A stretch of 64,000 bases of DNA from Maylandia zebra (taxonomy: Eukaryota > Chordata > Actinopteri > Cichliformes > Cichlidae), in NCBI RefSeq assembly GCF_041146795.1, contig NC_135175.1, positions 25,747,075 to 25,811,074 on the forward strand. Direction: 5' to 3'. Position 1 is the stretch's first letter. Each line of letters starts with the position of its first letter. Under the pieces are notes generated by a model. That model was not told the origin of the DNA. It was given only the letters and a program-made list of their open reading frames with translations, and ran no database searches. Shown in pieces: positions 1 to 33,490 of the stretch. The translations under genes were made by a program, and so were the position numbers.

Positions 1-360
1 TAAAAACTCTTTGTTAATTCTTTTATTTCTTCTAGCTTGATATGTAACAAGAATTCCCTCTAGGGCATATTTAAGCCAGGGCCAAAGTCAGGTCATTCAT
101 TGGTTGAATTGGTTCATGTGTTTTTTTTTAATTGCAATGATTAGGGTAGCTAATGTGATACACTGAATTGCATTGCTTTTCATTAGCTCGGTTAAAGCTC
201 TTGTCTGGGACTTGCAGGAATCGTTAAGGTTCAACCACGGTTGTTTTTTTTTTTCAGGCTGATTAAGTAAATGACTGATTGACTTATAAGCATCGCATAC
301 ATTTTTAATAATACCATAAAGAATAAAACAAAAAAATATATATGAGGAAATGGAAAAATA

Positions 361-1341
361 TACAGTACTGTGCAAAAGTCTTAAGCCAGCCCCCCCTCAT
401 TTTCTTTGTTTTGCTAAGAAAATGGTAAATAGGTGCAATTATTTAACTAAATATATATGCAAACACACATGGAAATAGAGTATTCCAGGCAAGAACACGA
501 TTTATACAATTCTAATGAGCTTTTATCCTTCGACACAGCCTGAGCTCACTTTAGCAAGCTTTATTGTGATTTCTTTAAGTAGTCTTCAGGAGTAGTTCTT
601 CAGGCTTCTGGAAAGTAATTCAAGGCTCTTCTTTGGATGGTGGATGCCTCTTGTTCTGTTCTCTGATGAGATAATTTCACAGTAATGTTGAGGTTTGGGC
701 TCTGGGGAGGCCAATCCATGACTGATAGTGTTTCGCCAGGTGTTTTTCTATTCAGGTATGCTTCACTGCACTCTCAGTGTGTTTAGCATTATTGTCATAC
801 TGACAGGCATAATTCCTGCTCCCTAACACCACTGATTGAAATACAGACAGAGCTGCCACTGTGTTTTACAGATGGCTGTAGATACTGAACCATTTGTTAA
901 ATCTCTTCCATACATAATAGCAATGATTTGAACAAAAAAATTACATAAAACCTGTTTGTACTGATTTTCAGTCCAGTTGTTGTGTAATATGACAAACCTC
1001 AGGCTCCCCCCTCCTCTCCCCCCCGTTTTACTTCCTCAAGACTTCAAGACTGACTTCTAGAAAGCCACGATTCCTCATTTCTCTTGAGGCTTCATGTGTC
1101 TTTGCTAAGCTGTCTGTAATGTGTAGACACAACAGTGGCTCATTCTTTTAGTTTGGCACCTAGTGGCTAAACAAAGAAAAAAAAACCCACTGAAAATGGT
1201 CAGGCACAAGGACTGGACTGAAAATCAGTGAAAAAGCAGCCAATGTCCAAAGAAAGGCTTTGAGAGACCTTCAGAAAGTCTGGAGAGCTACTGCTCGTGG
1301 CCAGTTTAAAAAAGTCTGATCAGATTTTTGTACAGTATAGT
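361..1341 (-). mobile_element. Decayed Tc1-like transposon relic (composite) in gli3 intron
   Basis: The left end, cagtactgtgcaaaagtctt (363-382), has an imperfect inverted match (about 17 of 22 bases) ending near 1341. On the minus strand near 690-725 the reading VMDWPPQSPNLNI is visible, the C-terminal hallmark of Tc1-family transposases. IQRRALNYF follows at about 625-650. The frame is broken by stops and indels, so this is dead. The right third has a second transposase-like segment in the opposite orientation (VQRKALRDLQKVWRA, about 1243-1287), so two copies may be nested head to head. Confidence 0.75.
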
Positions 1342-1428
1342 CTTTATAGTCGAGACAGTGACACTTTAGGCTCAAAGAAATACAATCTAATAATGTAATC
1401 ATGTAAATATTCAAATATTTCTTCACAG

Positions 1429-15380
<13,952 letters not shown>

Positions 15381-17014
15381 CTGCTCTCTGCTTTCTCCTC
15401 CCGTAGAAAAATAAAGGAAAAGGAAGAGGAAAAACTCTGGTGTATGTGAAGACAAAGTTAAAAGCGGTAATTATGAGAACTTTATGTACTTAGAAGTGTT
15501 CTGAAACAGGCAGTTGCCAAGCCCTTGCTTTTTTATTTTGTAAAAATGTCATCCTACAAAGAAACGGGATGTGTCAAAAATTGTGTATAAATAAATAGTT
15601 ATATTCCTTTTCTGGAATGAAGGCTATTTTTGGAAGCCCTTCTCTTTGTAAAACTACGTGATGGTGAGCAAAAGCTCACGCCCTTGAATCAGTATTCTGT
15701 GTATTGTTACTGTTTTTGCTGTACGCCCTGTCGGTAAAAAAATAAATAAAATAAATGCATGTACTCAAGTGAAACATTTAACACTGTCTATACGAGTGCA
15801 TAGACTAGCCCACGTGCCCACGTATCAGTCGTGCACCGCTCCCACTGGTACAAAGCAGATGAATCCATTGTCATCATAGGAAGTGAGACACGGGTCATGA
15901 ATTCAACAGGCCCCGAAAGCAACTTTATATATCATAGGTTTTAACAAGTGGTATATTTACATTTGTTGTTACGTTTTTGTTTGTACGTTCCTTTTGCGAA
16001 GCTGTAAATGTTTCAGTGCTTCTACCAAGTTTTGCCAAGTGGTGTTTTTCCTCGACACGGTATCGAGTCCAAAACGCGGACCACACATCCGAGTCTTCAA
16101 GGCGCCGTAGATTGTTGTCTACTTAATATCTAAATGGCTTGATTTTGTTAGTCTGGTAAGGTACTCACAAGTGTATATAACTGTTTTTATATTCTGTTTG
16201 TTTTGTTGACGTTGGATTGCACGGTTGTTCGAAGCTGATGTGTAAATGGACTTTCTCTCCTTGATTTGGTGCTTTTTTTAAAAGAAAAACAAAAGAAATA
16301 ACAAAAAACGAAAGATGCTTACATGGATTGATTTGAGTACTTTCTATGGTTTTGAATTGTCTTAATAACTGATGGCGGTCCACAGCACACAGCGTTTTCC
16401 GCTCCCAATGAAAAGTGCTGTACAGTGACGTGTTTTGTTTTATAGGAAATCATGCGTATCGTTCTCTCCAAAGCTCTTAAATTCAGAATGTGTACTGCCA
16501 TTAAGTATTGCAGTGACTTTGTCAACAGTGTTAGTATTGCCTTGCAGTCTTGTGTGACTGCACACAGAATATCGAGTAGTTTACCTTTTACTCTGCATCA
16601 AAGCGGTGAGGTACAAACTGTTTTATTGTTTTTTGGTACTTTTTTGGTCATTTTTGTAGCTGTGCATTGATGGTGTTTACTTTCTTTGGTTTTGTTGTGT
16701 GTTTTTTTTTTCTTCTTCATTTTTTCAAAGAAGTAGAAATCATTTCCCTTTGAAAGAAGGAAATTTCAGAGGTATGTGCCTTATATGTATCTGCCTGTCA
16801 GAAAAGAAAGAGATCACTGCCAATCTTCCATTGTGAATTATGAAAAGAATAAAAAGTAAACATGTAAAGTGTCTTGTGGGGTCTGAAAAAAAGAGAAAAA
16901 TCACAGAACATTTATATAAGAAAAGTCTGGATATCAGAAAAGTTGAGATTTGCGAAATGCATTCTACTTTTCTTTTTTTTTTCCGTTGTTGTTTTCACAT
17001 TTATTGTGCTTTTA

Positions 17015-17018
<4 letters not shown>

Positions 17019-17067
<49 letters not shown>
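17019..17067. repeat. (TA)n dinucleotide microsatellite
   Basis: About 24 uninterrupted TA units lie inside the gli3 3' UTR. It is probably length-polymorphic. Confidence 0.95.
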
Positions 17068-17070
<3 letters not shown>

Positions 17071-17286
17071 AAATACATTACTCATGCTGTAGTTTTAGCA
17101 GAGGAACTAGGGCAGGGGATATCCTGGGCCAATACAGAACTGACTTTGATAGCAGGGATTCCCAGGCCCTGGGCAGAGGCCAGGCAGATCTGGCTCAGAG
17201 CGGAGCTTCAAGTGCCCAGCGCTGCCCCTCCGCCAGAAGAGCCACTTTGCTCTTTTATAACTGACTACAAATGTTTGTATGGTTTT

Positions 17287-17292
17287 AATAAA
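17287..17292 (+). terminator. Distal polyadenylation signal AATAAA of gli3
   Basis: The hexamer sits about 1.9 kb after the stop codon and is followed by T-rich and GTGT-containing sequence. It is the last AATAAA on this strand before the convergent prpf4b gene. Confidence 0.55.
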
Positions 17293-17310
17293 AATGGAAA
17301 TTATATTTTA

Positions 17311-18397
17311 AGTGTCTTCCCTTCTTTATACTGCGATTTTGATATTATATGAAACATATTGCTTTGAACTCTGTGCCTGTTTTCATAAAGACACAAACCC
17401 AAGATAAGAAACCGAGCTACTTCAGCAACTCTGCACACATCCACCTCAATTTACTATAAATCAAAGTCACTAAAAGGAACAATATTGTGCAAGTTTATTT
17501 AAAAAAAAGAAGAAAAAGACTGCAAGATACAAAATAAAATAGTCTGATGCTACTTCAGACTACTGTGTGGAAATATTCTGCCATTAAAAGTAAACACAAT
17601 GTTCCAACATGAGTAAATTCATTCAGAGAAGCGCGAGTGTTCCTGATGCCCTCTTTTGATCATCAACAGAGACTACACTGTAAGGTTGGAGCTCATGAAG
17701 TTGATGGATATAAATTACATGTTTGGTTACATATTCACATTAAAAGCAGTCACGTCCTCATTTATGTTGAGATTAAAGCCAGCAGGTCTATAGCCCACGT
17801 CTATTTACAGGCCCCTTAAAGCTGACAGCCCATCAGCTCCAATCAGAAGTCCTTTTAGTGTGAGCACAGTGAGATCTTGCATCACTTCCACCCCCCCCCC
17901 CCCTCTCTCCCCGCCTGACTTTCCAGAGCGAGAAAAAAAAAATCGGAGTCTTTTCTAAGCGAGACTCCCATTATGCTTTTAAGGAGCTCGACACAAGTGC
18001 AATCATACAACGAGAACGAAGGCTACAGTTAAGACTGCGGAGAGGCAGAGCAAGAGACCTTTAAATTGTTCCAATGGGATACAAGATGGAGCGCTTTTAC
18101 TTTTGATGCTCAGAGGCTGCGGCTGTCTCAACAATTTTTTCCTTCCCTCTCAAAAAAAAAAAAAAAAAAAAAAAAAAGGAAGCTTGCCACCTTTTCCAAC
18201 ACCCCCTTTGCATCCTTAAGAGTTCACTTAGCGGAGACGGAGGATCCTGTGAAGTAAGACACCCCCCCCCTCTCCATTCTCAATTCTGTTCATGCATCTC
18301 TACACCAGAAAAGCCATTAAAATTATGGATAAACAAGCTGAACAGTGCTACATCACATTCAAATGAAGAAAGGGTGTTTGGTATACAATAGGAAACA
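17311..18397. other. Intergenic gap between convergent gli3 and prpf4b
   Basis: About 1.1 kb separates the two tail-to-tail genes. It holds C-runs (about 17888-17903 and 18261-18271), an A-run (18152-18178) and no gene. Both 3' ends are uncertain, so the gap may be smaller. Confidence 0.5.
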
Positions 18398-18465
18398 TTT
18401 TATTACTAAAAACTTCTTATACTGAAGGTGCTCTTTCAGCAGCGTTTCCACAACTATTCTTTATT
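18398..18465 (-). terminator. Candidate polyadenylation signals of prpf4b
   Basis: AATAAA on the minus strand occurs at 18465-18460 and 18403-18398, about 1 kb after the stop at 19428. The intervening 18466-19427 would be the 3' UTR. A T-run at 18478-18491 (A-run on the gene strand) lies just upstream. These are candidates only. Confidence 0.35.
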
Positions 18466-19427
18466 GAAATCACAAGATTTTTTTTTTTTTTAAACCACTT
18501 ACTTGAAACAAAACAAATCATACATGAAATGACAGTAACTATGGACTATATACAACAGTGGAAGAGAGGTGGGGTTGGCTTCAATCGGCCAGCATTGTTT
18601 GGTGTTTTAACACACTAGGCTCGTACAGGAGGCACTTGAATGTGAGAGCCTTAAGAGCCACGACCTAGCCAGAGTGCTGGAGGGAGAGGAAGGTTAAAAA
18701 TGGAATCGACCGGCAACAGAAAACAATGACTACCTGCTTTAAAAATTAAGAAAAAACAAAACAAAAACTTTTTGTAAGGAGTCCATAATATGCATCTATT
18801 CCTTCAGCTCAGACCTCGAGACCCGAGGACTGGTTAGTGGTGGAGCGGGGAGGTTGTCGTCGTCACATGTGGGACACTGATGCACATACAGAGCATTTTT
18901 ACAGGCCTGCACCACGCAAATCTATAGCACAAAGGGTGCACATTCAAAAGCATGCATCGCCCCACAATGAGCAATGTGGTTATAAAAGAGGAAAGGTGTG
19001 TTTATGTTAGGACGTCTGCAACTACGACAAAATTCAACTGTCTGCTGCTCGAGATTGTTAATGCAATAGACATACACAGTATTTACAGGAATCATATTTT
19101 TCTTTTAAACATCTGTTTCTCCGATGCCAGTTAAATTAAAAAAGAAACTGTAACTCATTGGATATCAGGGAAAAGTTTACAGTGACAATTGAAGAAAAAA
19201 AAACAAACCTATGTTTTCAAGAATGGCTACCATTTCAATGATCTATTTACAATAAAACACAATTATGCATCCATAAACAAAATGAAGCTGAGGACGGAAA
19301 AAAAAAAAAAATCCATGACATTCTGAACAGTCTGTGAGTTGTCTGCCTCACTGCAGAGTTCCCGTCAGAGCAGGTTTAGTGGTTGGCTCTGTCTGTGTTG
19401 CTCTGGGAGTGTATGGTGTTCAGCGTT

Positions 19428-27534
<8,107 letters not shown>

Positions 27535-27734
27535 TTTCCTCAGCTGAGGGGGCTTTTTCTTCTTCGGCTACTTTCTCCACATGGGTACAATGATATCAAA
27601 ATACTGACACGTTCCTCTGGTGTTTTGGCGGCGCATCGCAGTCAGAATTTGTGCACTGAAGTCTGTTCTTTGTCCACTAGAGTGTGTGCTTGTGTAACTT
27701 GAAATTTTCATATTAGCCACTTACGTCTTGATGC

Positions 27735-27850
27735 ATGCTCAATCATCCAGGTAAGTAACGTTTACCTAAGTAAGTGACTTCTTCGAAGAAGTCACTTGGA
27801 TGAGTGACGAAACGTTTCTCCCACAAAACGCTACGTCCAGATGAACAGAA
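27735..27850. repeat. Teleost interspersed repeat fragment with a 26-bp perfect palindrome
   Basis: The arms aagtgacttcttc (27772-27784) and gaagaagtcactt (27785-27797) are exact reverse complements with no spacer. Next come gatgagtgacgaaacgtttc and gctacgtccagatgaac, phrases I recognise as a common fish repeat of unknown class. Confidence 0.6.
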
Positions 27851-30800
27851 TCAACTTTTGGAGATTAGCCACTTACATTACACACAGACACCCCCTGCCT
27901 GAACAACTGCCAAATTAAAATATTTATAAATTTTTGGTAATTATGTCAAATTTTTCACCTACTAAGTATCTCGAAATTTCAAATTATTTCTGAGTGAAAA
28001 AATTGTAATAAGCAATTTGAAATGTAAAATTATTAACCAAAGTTTTTAAGTTGCAAATGTTGAAATTTCGTGTTATTATCTTAAAATGTCGAAATGCTAA
28101 CGTACAAATGGAAAAATTGCAGAGTAAGATAGTGTTCTGAGATACGCAATTCAAGATATTAAGTGATTAACCAGAAATTTTAAGGTGCGTTACTCTAAAT
28201 TTATACTTACTGTTTGTGTACTGTATGTGTTGTCCTGTATGTATATTTAAAGCGAGAGAATAGCTCTTTTAGCCAGTGTGACTGTTTTTAATGTGGCTTT
28301 TAATGATCTGCTATTTTGTATTATTCACACGTTTGTGCTCACTTGTCTGTATGCAATATAGTATTTGTTTTTTACTTGTTATATTATTATGTGTCGTATT
28401 AGCTTTTGCTGCCCTATTGGCCAGGCCTTTCTTGGAAATTAGATTTAAATCTCACCTGGACAAATAAAGGATAATAAAGACAAATGTATAACAAATACCC
28501 CACGATGTCCTTGATCTTATTTGAATTTTCGTATTTTTTCTGTATAAATAGATGGGCGACCTGAAGACTTGGATACAGGATTTTAAATGACCACATTGGC
28601 TATAGAAAGACTGAAAACATAGTCGTGCAAAGGACATGCTGTTGGAGCCTGTTCGGTCTGCTTTCACCACACGATGGCTCACGAGGTTAATTACAGGTGG
28701 ATCATCTGTAGTGGTTCATGTGGTTGCTGAAAACCCCTCGTGCGCATCATGATTGCGCACCTCAGTGTGCGCCAATATTCAACAGAATGACACATGAATG
28801 ATTACAGTTTTATCTCCAGTGCAACATTTTAACAGCAATGATTTTGCGGAAGTTACTTAGTATTATTGTGGTAAAAATAGAACAAGTAAAAGCGTGTCAC
28901 TGTGTGATACTTGAGTTCTTTGCCTGAACTTCATTGCCTTTTATTTACAGTATCCTCAGGTCATTGGTCAGGTTCTTGTACCTTAGAGGAATGTGCTTTT
29001 TGTGTGAGCTTGTTAAGCCACTTAACACTGACCTACGAATCATCCAAACATAAAAAGACACATAGCACAAGGGATGAACCAGTATAGTGCCTACACATGA
29101 CAGACAACTTAGCAAAGATATTTCCATACATCCTAGCAAACAATACAGAAATGTTCAGCGGTTCAACACTTCTACACACTTCTATAAATAGCCTTTTTCT
29201 TATGGTAGTCATCAGACCTGGAAAAACAAGAACAAGTCCAGTATCAGAAAGTGGTAATCCTTCTGAAAAGGGGAAAAACAGCATGTGACTCTGAAAGACA
29301 GAGTTAAAAAAAAAAACACCAAACACCACATCTGCTTTATCGTGTTGCCTCATACAAAATGCAAAATAAGGTCAGACGTGAGACATCATGTTCGCAACAC
29401 AAAAAGTTGCGAGCTGTTCGGCGCACAGCTCTGTGAAACCGCATGACTTTCACGGATGCAAGCGCATTCAAGGGCTGGGCATTATCCACTTGTGACAGTT
29501 TTATATCAAGCAGTAAATTGTGGTATTGTGAGACACCTGTGGCTGCTCCACAACAGTGACGAAGTAATGGAAGCATGAAGACATAACGGCATTAATGCTG
29601 ACATCCTGGCAGATGGGATGAGATTTTCTGGCAAATGATGATACTGCAGATGGTACTATTATCATCATGTGTTTGATGACATCTTGATTTGTGTATGTTT
29701 GAGTACTCTGAGATTTTGTTTACAAGTACAACAAGCATATACCGAAAAATACCCAACGCGACTTGAGTTTTACTGGAACCCCTCTCACGTAAATCCACAC
29801 TGTATGTACAGAGTATAAACACACAGAGCCTGTAACTCACAGCCTGGGCCTTCTGCCGTGCAGCCTATCTCAGATTTATATGGTAAAGTTGCAAGCTGGA
29901 GGTCTCACAACTGATTAAAGTCTCTTTCACAGAGACATTAGATATTCCATTAGTTCACAGCCCCATCCCAGTGTGCCCAGTAAATCATGGCAGTATACAG
30001 TACGAGGCAAATGTTGTATACTCCATTCTGCCGTGCAATCTAAAGACCAGTCTGTCTTACATTGTATGATTTATGAGGTGTGTAACTACTTATATTGTGT
30101 AAAGCTTGAAGTTCTTGCCTAAAATAATTTCTGACACCTGCGTTTCATTAATATCATTTATCTTTTTTTACTGTATTCATTTGACTTAACAAAGCAGCTT
30201 AAGAACATTTAGTTTTAAGATACCAGAGTGTCCATAAAACTATGTTGTCAGGCCTTGTTCAGATGCAGGAAACTTTATTTTAACATTTCCTATTTCCTTA
30301 TTTTAGGTTAAAAATCTGCTTAAATTTTACATCTGTACAACTGTAAATCTAGAATAAATCTGACTTTAATGAGAGCATATAGAACATATAATGTACCGTT
30401 TCACTGTTTGGCACAAGTGTCGAATAATAGCAGCAGTAAGCTGTAATGCTAGAAGCATAAGTAATGATTACATACTTTGAGAGAAGGTGCTGATCTCAAG
30501 ATCCTGTTTCAAGTCGAGAAAGTCCGAAGCGTCCTGGTGATTGCTGCTATATTTCGATCCATACCCATAAATGATGAGACCCTTAATCAGAACATTTGTC
30601 ACAGAGTTAGAGCCAGATTGGATAGGGCTGTGAACATGCCAGCTACCCAGAGGCAAAGCCAAGATATTGTGAATGTTCCCCAGTGGCTAGCTGCAGTATA
30701 TGTCAAAATCCTAAGAACCTAAGTTGAACCAGTTCATTTATACCAAATTTGTTTTCCTTCATATTTAGTGATTATGTCTTTTAAAGCTCCAGTCTTCATT

Positions 30801-31054
30801 TTTCTAGGGATGCTTTTGATTAGCATTTTGATGCTATTTGATCAGCATCATTGTGATTACAGAGAACAACATATGCAAAACAAGCTGCTGATGAAAAATG
30901 TGTTTCATCTTGTGAGAATACTTGTTTAAAAGGTCATAATGCACATATGGGCTGATCAACCACATACTGATACATGGACATGTTGTTACCTGTATTATTC
31001 TCTGACTCTCTTCCACAGCCTGTCTTTATCCTGTCTTCCTTCTCTCACTTCAGC

Positions 31055-31289
31055 CGCTCACAGCAGATGGCCCCGCCCCTCCCTGAGCCTGGTTCTGCCA
31101 GAGGTTTCTTCCTGTTAAAAGGGAGTTTTTCCTTCCCACTGTTGCCAAAGTGCTTGCTCATAGGGGGTCATATGATTGTTGGGTTTTTCTCTGTATGTAT
31201 TATTGTAGGGTTTACCTTACAATATAAAGCGCCATGAGGCAATAGTTGTTGTGATTTCACGCTGTATAAATAAAATTGAATTGAATTGT
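31055..31289 (+). mobile_element. LINE 3' tail (L2/Maui-like), 5'-truncated
   Basis: It contains ggtttcttcctgttaaaagg, gagtttttccttcccactgt, cttgctcatagggggtcat, caatataaagcgcc and a terminal run of attgaattgaatt, the widespread fish L2-type 3' end. No reverse-transcriptase reading is left. The element may start up to 70 bp further left. No clear target duplication was found. Confidence 0.8.
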
Positions 31290-33264
31290 TAGCATGGGTA
31301 AAAACTGCACCTTTGCACAGTTATACAATCACTGTGCTTTAAGATCTGCAGCCACATTACTGATGAATGGACATTTCACAAATAAAGGCACACTGACACG
31401 GTAGATCTGATTCATGACTGCAACTCGTATTTCCCTGAGAAAAAAACCCCAAGCAGACATTAAGTCTACCTTGACTGTTCAGCTCTCTGCTCGTTGGGCT
31501 TTACTGGAGACACAATAAGGACGGAGCCATAAAACATGGGGTCCAACAGATGCTCGCTGAAGACAACCGCAGTCCATTATAGAGCCTGTTAAAGACACTC
31601 AGGCAGTTTGCTAACCTGCTGTCACCCTAGCCTTTGCACTCTTCACTGGGTTTTGTCTGCTGCTGCTGCAGACAAAGATAGAGTTATAGCTCAGAATGAC
31701 TTCCTCAATGTGAAGCTTAGGCAGCTCTTCTAAATAAAAGAAGAACGCCTGCTCCTATCAAGCAGATGTCATTTGTTGCCTGACAGATGTATCCATATTT
31801 TTTCTTTCTCGTCTTCTTAACAGTTTTGCTTTACGAGCCTCTTTTGTTTACTTTTCTGAGAGAATAAGGGCTGACAGGCAATTTACAAGGGCAAAGAAGT
31901 GGGTTTGGGAGTATGAGCTAAGCATATTCAGTTGATGTTTGCTTTAAAGGATGAGAACAACCAGAAAACCCCCTTCTGAAATCAAAAACAGCTCAGACCA
32001 GTTGGGGCAATGGACATTAGGTGTGTTCCACTGTGCACTGCAAATGCCTGATCAGTACTGGGATCTGGAAATCTTGGAATCAGATTTTTTGTGCCGTTTT
32101 GGGTGGAGTGCCATTTCCATGGTGTGGGGTGCTTACTTTGCAGTGTTTAGGTGGGTGGCATGTGTCAAAAAGACATCCACATGAATACCAGGAGCCTATT
32201 GAAACAGAAGGAACAGTGTTATTCGTCATTGGTTTCATTTTTAGGTTTATACTAATTTAAATTAAAATCAAGAAAGTCTTGTACCTTCAGCCAGACTGGG
32301 CGGTGACTTGAAGTTAATTGTGGACGTTAAGACCATCATTGTGGGTGCAGGGTGTGGCAGAGAGGAGAATGTCTGTGAAGAGCTAACAAATTAGAAAACA
32401 GGAGTTGCAGAAACCCTTAATTTTACTCCTCTCAAGTGCTTAGTTAAGCATAGCTGTAAAATTGCATATGGGTGACAGTCAAAGCCTGTAATGGCGATAT
32501 TTAAGCAGTGCTGTAGGTCCAACAGCTGCGTCACAAAATAAACAGTGTAAAACCACCCAGATTACAAAGTGGAACTAGTGTACTGTATCTTATAATACTG
32601 CCTAATTCATGTGAATTATTTTGAACCTAAACTTGTATTTATTGGGTGTGATCATCATTTAAAAAGGTTGCAATCACAAGCTCCTTTTCATTAAGGGCGC
32701 GTACACGCATTAGATACAACACAGACATGGTAAAACTAAAGTACACCCTCAGATCAATCGATTACACCATGTCATTATTTATTAAACAAAAACCAAGCCA
32801 AATGAAGCAGAGCGTGAAAAATAACGTCTTTGTTCACCTCAGGTTGAAGTTACCCAATTTCAAAGCCTTGACAGTTTTTTTTATGCCCTCGTTTGCAAAA
32901 TCTTAGAGCTGACAAATGATGCTCTTTGTTTTTACCGTGTAGTTTTAAACTGTTAAAAACACTGAGATTACCTTGTATAATCATTGCTACTGTCTCCCTA
33001 GATCAGACTGGAAGCAAAGAGAAACAGAAAGCCAGGCTTTAACCAGAATTAACATAGTGTGGACAGACTAGTTGATTCCCTATCACTGTTTCCTGGCTCC
33101 AGCTATAATTACACTGTGATTATATTTAATGGAGCGATTTCATCTCAATATTCTTGTCTAAATGATTTCAAGAAAGGAAAAAAAACAGCTTTGTTCAAAC
33201 CTTTTTGTCCTGTGAGGACACTGAAACACAAACATACCGATGATATGTCATTCATGCATCAGAC

Positions 33265-33490
33265 CAGGGGTCCCCAACTCCAGGCCTCGAGGGCCGGTGT
33301 CCTGCAGGTTTTAGATCTCACCCTGGGTCTACACACCTGAATCAAATGATTAGTTCATTACCAGGCTTCTGGAGAACTTCAGGACATGTTGAGGAGGTCA
33401 TTTAGCCATTTGAATCAGCTGTGTTGGATCAGGGACACATCTAAAAACTGCAGGACACCAGCCCTTGAGGCCTGCAGTTGGGGACCCATG
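33265..33490. mobile_element. hAT-like MITE
   Basis: The 226-bp element starts caggggtccccaactccagg and ends with the inverse-type sequence cctgcagttggggacccatg. The terminal repeats extend inward (gtgtcctgcag against ctgcaggacacc). Flanks catcagac (33257-33264) and catctgat (33491-33498) match at 6 of 8 bases, as expected for an aged 8-bp hAT target duplication. It has no coding capacity. Confidence 0.85.

Larger units (their letters stand above)
15381..17310 (+). other. gli3: gli3 3' UTR
   Basis: About 1.9 kb of AT-rich non-coding sequence follows the stop. It holds early AATAAA signals (15590-15595 and an overlapping cluster at 15741-15757), a (TA)n tract and a final AATAAA at 17287-17292. 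The end is inferred from that last signal; which site is used cannot be read. Confidence 0.7.

Noticed and set aside
1-1428. A further upstream gli3 exon
   Set aside because: No stretch with family-like sequence plus acceptor and donor was found; the region is mostly a transposon relic.
16840-17352. 170-codon open frame on the plus strand
   Set aside because: It lies in the gli3 3' UTR and is carried open by the (TA)n tract (Ile-Tyr repeats).
31951-32260. Two overlapping 77-79 codon frames with Trp-rich composition
   Set aside because: Two shifted frames over the same intergenic stretch, no homology recognised and no splice or start context.
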